Shown here one piece after another: positions 48,032-53,500 of a stretch of DNA of 53,500 bases. Source of the stretch: Mesostigma viride (Eukaryota > Streptophyta > Mesostigmatophyceae > Mesostigmatales > Mesostigmataceae); NCBI GenBank assembly GCA_009746045.1, contig RPFO01000392.1, forward strand, positions 2,837,681 through 2,891,180, written 5' to 3'. Both the position numbers and the translations under genes were made by a program. Positions within the stretch are counted from its first letter, which is position 1. The number at the start of each line of letters is the position of its first letter. The notes beneath the pieces are model-generated. The model worked only from the letters and a program-made list of their open reading frames with translations. It made no database searches and was not told the DNA's origin.

Positions 48032-50053
48032 CAATGTTTCCTTGACAGGTGGGGCTCGCACCCCCCCCCCGCCGCTTCACCCCGAGACGGTCGCCCGTCT
48101 CGGGGTCGCCGGACCCCTGCCGCCGCCGGCGCCCCCCTCCTTGGCCGGGGACTGCTACCAAGTCCCCGCCTTGCAGGAGGGCTGCCTATAGGCAAGCTTG
48201 CCACCAACGACGTCGTCCACCCCTTCACTTTGAAGGATTTGGACGGCGCCCTTGCTCGCCTGCGGTTGTACAACGCGGCGGTCGGTGCCGACCACCTTTC
48301 GGCTGAGCTGCTGAAGACTCCTGACCCGGCGGTTAGGGATCCTCTGCTGGCGAACGTTCTGCAACCGTGTCCTGCTCTCTGACGAGCCTCCGCCTGCTGA
48401 GTGGCAGACGGCCATCCGCGTCATGCTGTACAAGAAGGGCTCTGCTGCTGACCCCGGTAACTACCGGGGTGTCTGCCTCCAGAGCGCCGCGCTGAAGGTC
48501 TTCATGCGCATGATGCTGCACAGGCTCCGCGCCGCGCTGGACCCACGTGCACACCTGGGTGAGTCTCAGATGGGTGTCCGTCGTGGTCGTAACACTTGTC
48601 ATGGCTGTGTTTGTCGCGCGCCGGTTGATGGAGGAGGTGCGTCGCCTTCAGTTTGCCCTGACAGTTTGCCGCTGGTCTTCATTTTTGTTGACTATATCAA
48701 GGCTTTTGACACGGTCCTCTGGGAGGCTCTTTGGGCCATCCTAGCTATGGATCGGGTGCCACCAGCGTTTATTGCTTCCATTCGTCGACTGTATGAGGGC
48801 TCACAGGCAGTAGTGTGGACTGCGGAAGGCACCACCCCACCATTCCCCCTTCACCACGGGGTGTGGCAAGGTTGTGTCCTGTCCCCATACCTGTTCATTA
48901 TTGTCGTGGATCACGTCATGCGCCGGGCACGTGCACTCTTTACTGGTTCGAGCCAGGCTGGGGACATCCTTAAACGAGAGCGCGCACGGCGGGGTTAAAC
49001 CTGGCTACCGCCTGTCCGACCTGATTTATGCGGATGAAACCACCCTCATCGCGCGCCCCGAGCGCATTCAGCCCCTGGCTGGACTGTCTGGGCCTGGAGG
49101 CGAGGGCGGTGGGGTTGGAGATTAGTGTCAAAACTGAGGCGATGGTGATTGGGGCCTCCAGTACACCACCGCTGCCGCGCCTTCTCGACGGGACGGAGGT
49201 CCCGTTCCGCGATCGCTTCAAACTGTAGGGGAGTTGGCTCCCTGACACTGCAGATGATGTGGACACCCGCATCGGCCTGTTCTGGGCCAGGCTCCGTTCG
49301 CTCAACACCTCAGTACTGGCGCTCGAAGGGCCTGGGTGAGCACCGCAAGCGCATGCTCTTCAAGGTCCTCGTCCTCACGGTGCTCACGTATGGTGCCGAG
49401 GCGTGGACACTCACACCCACACTGGCAGCCCGGCTCAACGGCACGGTTTACAGGATGCTCCGACAGGTCCTTAACGTAGGGTTTTCCAAGCGCCCGTCAT
49501 TAGAGTCTTTGTATCATGGTACTGATGCCTCGTATTTCGGACGAGATTAGGCAGCGTAGGATCTAGCATTTGTAGGACACCTTGCTCGCACCAGCCAGGC
49601 CGATGTCCACCGCCCTTGGTCTGGCAGGCCCCCAGCGTCTTGGCCAGCCAGGGCGGCGCACATTCTGACCTGGCCCCAAGGGCATTCCCAAAAGGGTAGG
49701 GAAACCTGTCACGAACTACACCCAGATGTTGCTGGGCGACCTAGTGATCCCAGCCCAGTTTGAACACCGCATCCACTCTCTCTCCCTTCTTTGGACTGCC
49801 ATGCAGAACAAGACGCGGTGGCAGCAGATCGTCAAGGCTCACACGCCAGACCCTGTGGGCATGCAAGCCACCTACCCCCAAGAGGAGGAGGCGTTTTGAT
49901 GAGTAGTGTAGTTAGGCTTTTTCTAGACTAGATATAGCTTAGAGTTAGGTTAGTTCGATTACGCGGCTTCCTCCACTCCACCCATCCATCATGTCCAGAA
50001 TATGTGCTACATGATCTCCCAACGGAGGCATGTTATAATTTTTTTTATTTTTT
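48032..50053 (+). mobile_element. LINE-C copy with RT and 3' end (2022 bp)
   Basis: TSD TTACGTGTAGA at 48021-48031 and 50054-50064. 5'-truncated: it begins inside ORF2 (linker and RT), then the C-terminal tail to 49906, 3' UTR with AGATATAGCTTAGAGTTAGG, the hairpin CTCCCAACGGAG at 50016-50027 and a TATAATTTTTTTTATTTTTT tail. This copy links the LINE-C tails scattered through the window to a reverse transcriptase. Confidence 0.87.
48190..49906 (+). pseudogene. LINE-C reverse transcriptase and C-terminal tail
   Basis: RT pieces: FTLKDLDGALARLRLYNAAV then GADHLSAELLK (motif 0-1), VMLYKKGSAADPGNYRGVCL, GESQMGVRRGRNT (motif 2 region), VFIFVDYIKAFDTVLWEALW (motif A, catalytic Asp present), HHGVWQGCVLSPYLFIIVVD (motif B), LSDLIYADETTLIARPERI (motif C; YADE in place of YADD, second catalytic Asp lost). 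Then MLFKVLVLTVLTYGAEAWTL, VYRMLRQVLNVGFSKRPS and the tail DLVIPAQFEHRIHSLSLLWT ending RRRRFDE-like at 49906. At least four frameshifts (near 48365, 48610, 48985, 49230). Inactive. Confidence 0.8.
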
Positions 50054-50261
50054 TTACGTGTAGAGCGACTAAATGACCTAGACGGTGGGGCCGGAAACAG
50101 CTTGCTTGATCAGGGCGTGTGTTTCGAGCCTAACTGGCCGGGAGTGTCTAGTGGTGAGCACCATTGTTGCGATCGATGCATAATCTGAGATCCGAAGAGA
50201 GTCCGAAGATCAATTGTGGAAGCCACGTGGCCGTGTGCAACGTAGCGCAACCAATGAGACA

Positions 50262-50372
50262 AACAGTGCAGGCCAGACATAATTCTGGAGGATCCGGGCC
50301 ATGGTAGCAGTTGAGTCTGCTGTTATCTTATCTGTGTTTGTCGAGTCTTTGAACAGGATGATGGAATTAAAT
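50262..50372 (-). repeat. DR1 fragment, diverged
   Basis: GAGACAAACAGTGCAGGCCA, GGATCCGGGCCATGGTAGCA, TGCTGTTATCTTATCTGTGT and AGGATGATGGAATTAAATGA follow DR1 in order with many substitutions. An older copy beside the interrupted one. Confidence 0.6.
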
Positions 50373-50675
50373 GAATGTCGGTAGCTTATGGTATGGCCAT
50401 GGCGAATGTACAGCTAGAGCGAGTAGGGGTTGACGGTAATATATGTCTAGAGCTACATTGCAGTACCCACATGCGATCACATACTTTGACTGACTGACAA
50501 TTGATGGGAATCCTAGCTAGCTCGATCCGTATACTGTCATCATGATCTGCAATATAGTCACATGTACAGTCAGGCAGGTGATGACCTTTGAGTTGATCAA
50601 TTATCTGCTTAGGATCGAAATCCAAATTGATCGAACATTTTTTACTAGTCTATACAATGCAATCACTACAAATTT

Positions 50676-50722
50676 TTTGATTAATTAATTAATTAATAAG
50701 CACGTGACTGCGTCACGTGGGT
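50676..50722 (-). mobile_element. Divergent retroelement 3' end (TTAAT tract plus hairpin)
   Basis: TTAATTAATTAATTAATAAG is followed by a perfect 8-bp hairpin, CACGTGAC-TGC-GTCACGTG. The arrangement (tail then hairpin, read on the minus strand) resembles LINE-B 3' ends, but the loop differs. It lies about 150 bp past the DIS3L2-like stop codon and may fall in that gene's 3' UTR. Confidence 0.35.
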
Positions 50723-50866
50723 GCCAATACAGAGTAAAGGAACCTTCAACCCTATATACACAGTGAGAAGGAGGGAGGGCGCCCTAGCTTCTCTCACTGC
50801 CGCAGGTGGGCAGGCCACAGCACAAATTTTTTGATGTGCAGCTGTATATCTACTGGATAAATCTAC

Positions 50867-53500
50867 TCAAGAGTTTTCCACATAAATCCGCGACCTAATC
50901 TCCAAGCGTGTCCCCCCACCGCCTACACCGTACAGCACCATGGGAATAACAGTATACTTCTTGACCGTGTATGGCAGCTTGACTGGGGCAAGGTTGCCAG
51001 GGTTGTGGTAAAACACCGTGGGGGCGGGTGATGCATCTGCGCCACCGTCACAGCCCGCGCTGTCTTCTTCATTGTTGCCGACGCTTGGCGCAGCGCCTTC
51101 CTTGGCACCTGGCAGCGTGCCAATGTCACCAGCGCTGCTGCTGCTTTCTCCTCCTAGGAGATTTGTGCTGTGACTGCTTCCTTCCGGATCCGAAGATGAC
51201 CGCGTGTCCTCCGGCCCTGCAGCGACCCCGCTTCCAATGCCTGAACCAGCGGCAGCGCTGCCTGCACCGTCCACGTTGGCCCTTGCCACTCTGCTTCCAG
51301 ATATCGCAGCAATTGCGGCTGCCGCCGCTGCTGTCGCCGCCTCTGCTGCCTCCCTTGCCTCCCTCCTGGCTTTCCTCCTCCCCCTCCCGTTGAGTGCCGG
51401 CTGGCCGCTCTCCGTGGCCCCCCTGGCAGGCTTGCGCTGTGAGAAGGGAGGGCTCGTGCGTGCGGTGATGACCACCTGCGCGTCCTCCGCCGCCGCGGTG
51501 CCCTCAAGCCCATCGTCCGCTAAGGTAACACGGCACTCGTGCTGCGCGACATAGGGCCAGGAGAGGGGATGAGGGGATGAGGGCCATCATGTTAGGTATA
51601 CGCACAGGTGTGCAGCAGCCCCCAACGCAGCCAGCAAGGAACTTGGCATTAGCAGGCAATAACAGAGCTCAACCACATCGCTACGCCACGGCGATGAAAC
51701 ATGTTCTGAGAAGCACAAGCATGCAGCAATATCAACAAGGGGCAAGGGACGATGAGGGAGCTGCGAAATGTGCCGCTAGGCAGCACATCTCCTTCTGCAT
51801 CGATGCGTGAGGAGCGCCACACAGATGTGGCGTAGGCATTACGATCCAAGGGATCCAACGTTCCCGCGACGTAAGGCAAGCCCTACGCATGATTGGTGGT
51901 ACTGGAGGATCGATGGCCGGGGCACACCGCACACATAGCTGCCACGCGGCTGGCTCGGGAGGCAGCATGTGCAGAGGCAGCGTTGGCCAAGGGGCTAAGT
52001 GTGCCTACCGCGGTGATGCTGCCATCATTGTGCCATCCATCTCAAGGCAGATGCAAGTAGAAGAGTCCGACGATTTCCACCGGCATTCCACCGCGCTAAG
52101 TTCCCATGCACGCGGCGCCCACTTCATTCTACTATGCTTTCCCGGCCTGCGCTCACCCCAAACGAGGGGAAGCAGATCGTGAGGAACTTGGCCCCCAGCG
52201 AGAGCACCATCCCCTGCGTGATCACCGGCCGGTCGCGCAGGAAGGACGCAAGGTAGAACTTGTCGCAGCTCTCCTGCGCCTCCTTGGACCGCAGCTTGCG
52301 CTCGTTGCAGTGGAGAGCGACTTCCTCCAGCTCCGGCCTGGCCAGGCAGCCGTGCTGCGCAGCCGCGCGGGCCAGCGTGTTTGACAGCGCGGGCTGGGGT
52401 ATGCCAGCAGTGTCAGCGAGGAGCTGGTCCCGCATGCCCGCGCTGAAGGGGCAGAAGGCCGCCGCCGCGGTGCCGCCCGCTGTGCTGCTCACTCCCTCCA
52501 CCCCCTCCTCCCCCTCCTCCATCGGTTGCAGGGCCAGCGCGGTGTCGCCATCGGCCAGGACGGCCACCATGGTGTCCACCTGGTTGTCGCTGCCGCCACC
52601 CGCAACCCTTGCGGCACCCCCTTGTGCCAGTGTCCCCAGCTCTGCTTCAGCCGCCAGCACGGCACGCAGCAGGCGGTGGACGAGCACGTCGGGGTAGCGC
52701 CGAATGGGCGACGTGAAGTGTGTGTAGAAGGGGACGGCCAGGCCGTAGTGATGCCAGTCGTGAGGGGCGTCCGCCATGGCCGCCTCCCCCGTGCAGAAGT
52801 ACTGCGCGAGTTGCATCGGCTTGGTGAGCTGGATCCTGCGCGACTCGTACAGATGCAACAGTCAAACATCCATGGGGTTGTCTGGAGGTGAGCACGTGTG
52901 CTGAGGGACCCGTGACCACCGTCACATCATGCACTGCGACATGTGCTACGGCGTGCTCTCCAATGGCGCTACGACGCAAAGATGTGCTACTGGTGAGATG
53001 CATTGCATCCTGTGCTTGCCCATGCAGATGCCAGCATACCAACGATGCGCCACCGTACGCGGTACAAGCATAGGCAGTGCATGCCACAGCCCCAGCACGA
53101 GCCACAACCGGTGGTTTGAATCAACTGATTTGCCCATAGCCAACACGAACGGGGTTGCACTTTGAGCGACCTGCCCCTTCCCTGCGAATCATCTGGATTT
53201 TTACACGCTCACGCACAAACGTGCAAACACCCACAAAATCATGATCATATGTACAAGCACACACTGGCGTACATACTTGATGGTGGAGTAGACGACGTGC
53301 GACTCGGCCTGCTCCAGCCGCGTGAGGGCGTCCTGGATGGACCGTGAGGAGCTGAAGTCCACCTCCAGGCCCTGTCCACACACAAGCAAACAAGCGCCGC
53401 CGCCACCGCCACAACCGAGGGGGCGTCACGAATTTGGGAGCACATTGCCACGGCTTCCCCTCAGTACTGTCTACGTGACAGGATGGCGGACGCCCGCCAT
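50867..53500 (-). CDS. DIS3L2/SOV-like RNB exoribonuclease, 3' part (incomplete)
   Basis: Three exons are visible: 53371-53277, 52835-52157, 51541-50867 (stop TGA), with GT-AG borders and matching phases. The 5' exons lie beyond the window. The product degrades RNA 3' to 5' in the cytoplasm; SOV/DIS3L2 proteins act on decay intermediates independently of the exosome. Evidence: [33 protein letters not shown], the RNase II family signature [20 protein letters not shown] then [46 protein letters not shown] (S1-like domain start), and the C-terminus [14 protein letters not shown]…RIYVENS. The catalytic Asp cluster of RNB lies upstream and cannot be checked. Odd points are a Gly/Ala/Glu-rich insert after [12 protein letters not shown] and a ~150-residue Ala/Ser/Gly-rich insert inside the last exon. 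Introns of 615 and 441 bp hold nothing recognisable. Confidence 0.9.

Larger units (their letters stand above)
45849..50180 (-). repeat. DR1 repeat split by an ORF1-only element and a LINE-C
   Basis: Minus-oriented DR1 pieces at 45849-45911, 47918-48031 and 50065-50180 join in order. They start at TATCAAGGAGACAAACAGCG and run through CCATGGTAGCTCGAGCCTGC and TTACGTGTAGA to GTGGTGAGCACCATTG…GCGATCG, where the copy is truncated. The gaps are exactly the two nested elements and their TSDs. Confidence 0.85.

Overview
This is nuclear DNA of a green plant-lineage eukaryote, most likely a unicellular chlorophyte alga. The evidence is two major light-harvesting chlorophyll a/b-binding (LHCII) genes with short first exons, a TGTAA poly(A) signal after each of them (typical of chlorophytes), a GC-rich coding style, and intron-rich housekeeping genes with GT-AG splice sites. 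I cannot name a genus.

Only five cellular genes are convincing. (1) An LHCII gene on the minus strand at 11660-12644. (2) A nearly identical LHCII gene on the plus strand at 40764-41761. (3) A single-exon V-type H+-ATPase subunit F gene on the minus strand at 25952-26350. (4) A seven-exon eIF3m (PCI-domain translation initiation factor) gene on the plus strand at 27005-33707. (5) The 3' part of a DIS3L2/SOV-like RNB exoribonuclease gene on the minus strand, from 50867 to the right edge. Genes 3 and 4 are divergent and share a 654-bp upstream region.

Nearly everything else is mobile DNA. I assign it to: an L1-like LINE with endonuclease, RT and zinc knuckle (13492-17558); three related LINE lineages, called here LINE-A, LINE-B and LINE-C, mostly 5'-truncated; an ORF1-only 'half-LINE' family with two complete 2-kb copies; a SINE-like family with a tRNA-like B box; a ~335-bp dispersed repeat (DR1); a 1484-bp hAT-type element with an 8-bp target-site duplication (TSD); and several small terminal-inverted-repeat elements.

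The insertions are nested, and many have exact TSDs that can be read in the window, so their order can be worked out. hAT went into LINE-A (4604-6087). An ORF1-only element went into a TA-flanked MITE (9371-11396). LINE-B went into a LINE-C tail (23360-23757). A SINE went into LINE-A (34750-35128). Two LINE-B insertions sit in one DR1 (35265-38300). A SINE dimer sits in LINE-C (43191-43855). A 94-bp LINE tail sits in a LINE-C tail (44679-44772). An ORF1-only element and a LINE-C sit in another DR1 (45849-50180).

The most interesting signals are the ORF1-only family, a small hairpin with a CAAC loop followed by TTAA- or ATTTA-type repeats at the 3' ends of several otherwise different retroelements, two independent insertions at the same DR1 site, and a series of ultra-short insertions that may be target-primed products. 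I found no defence system, CRISPR array, rRNA or convincing functional tRNA gene.
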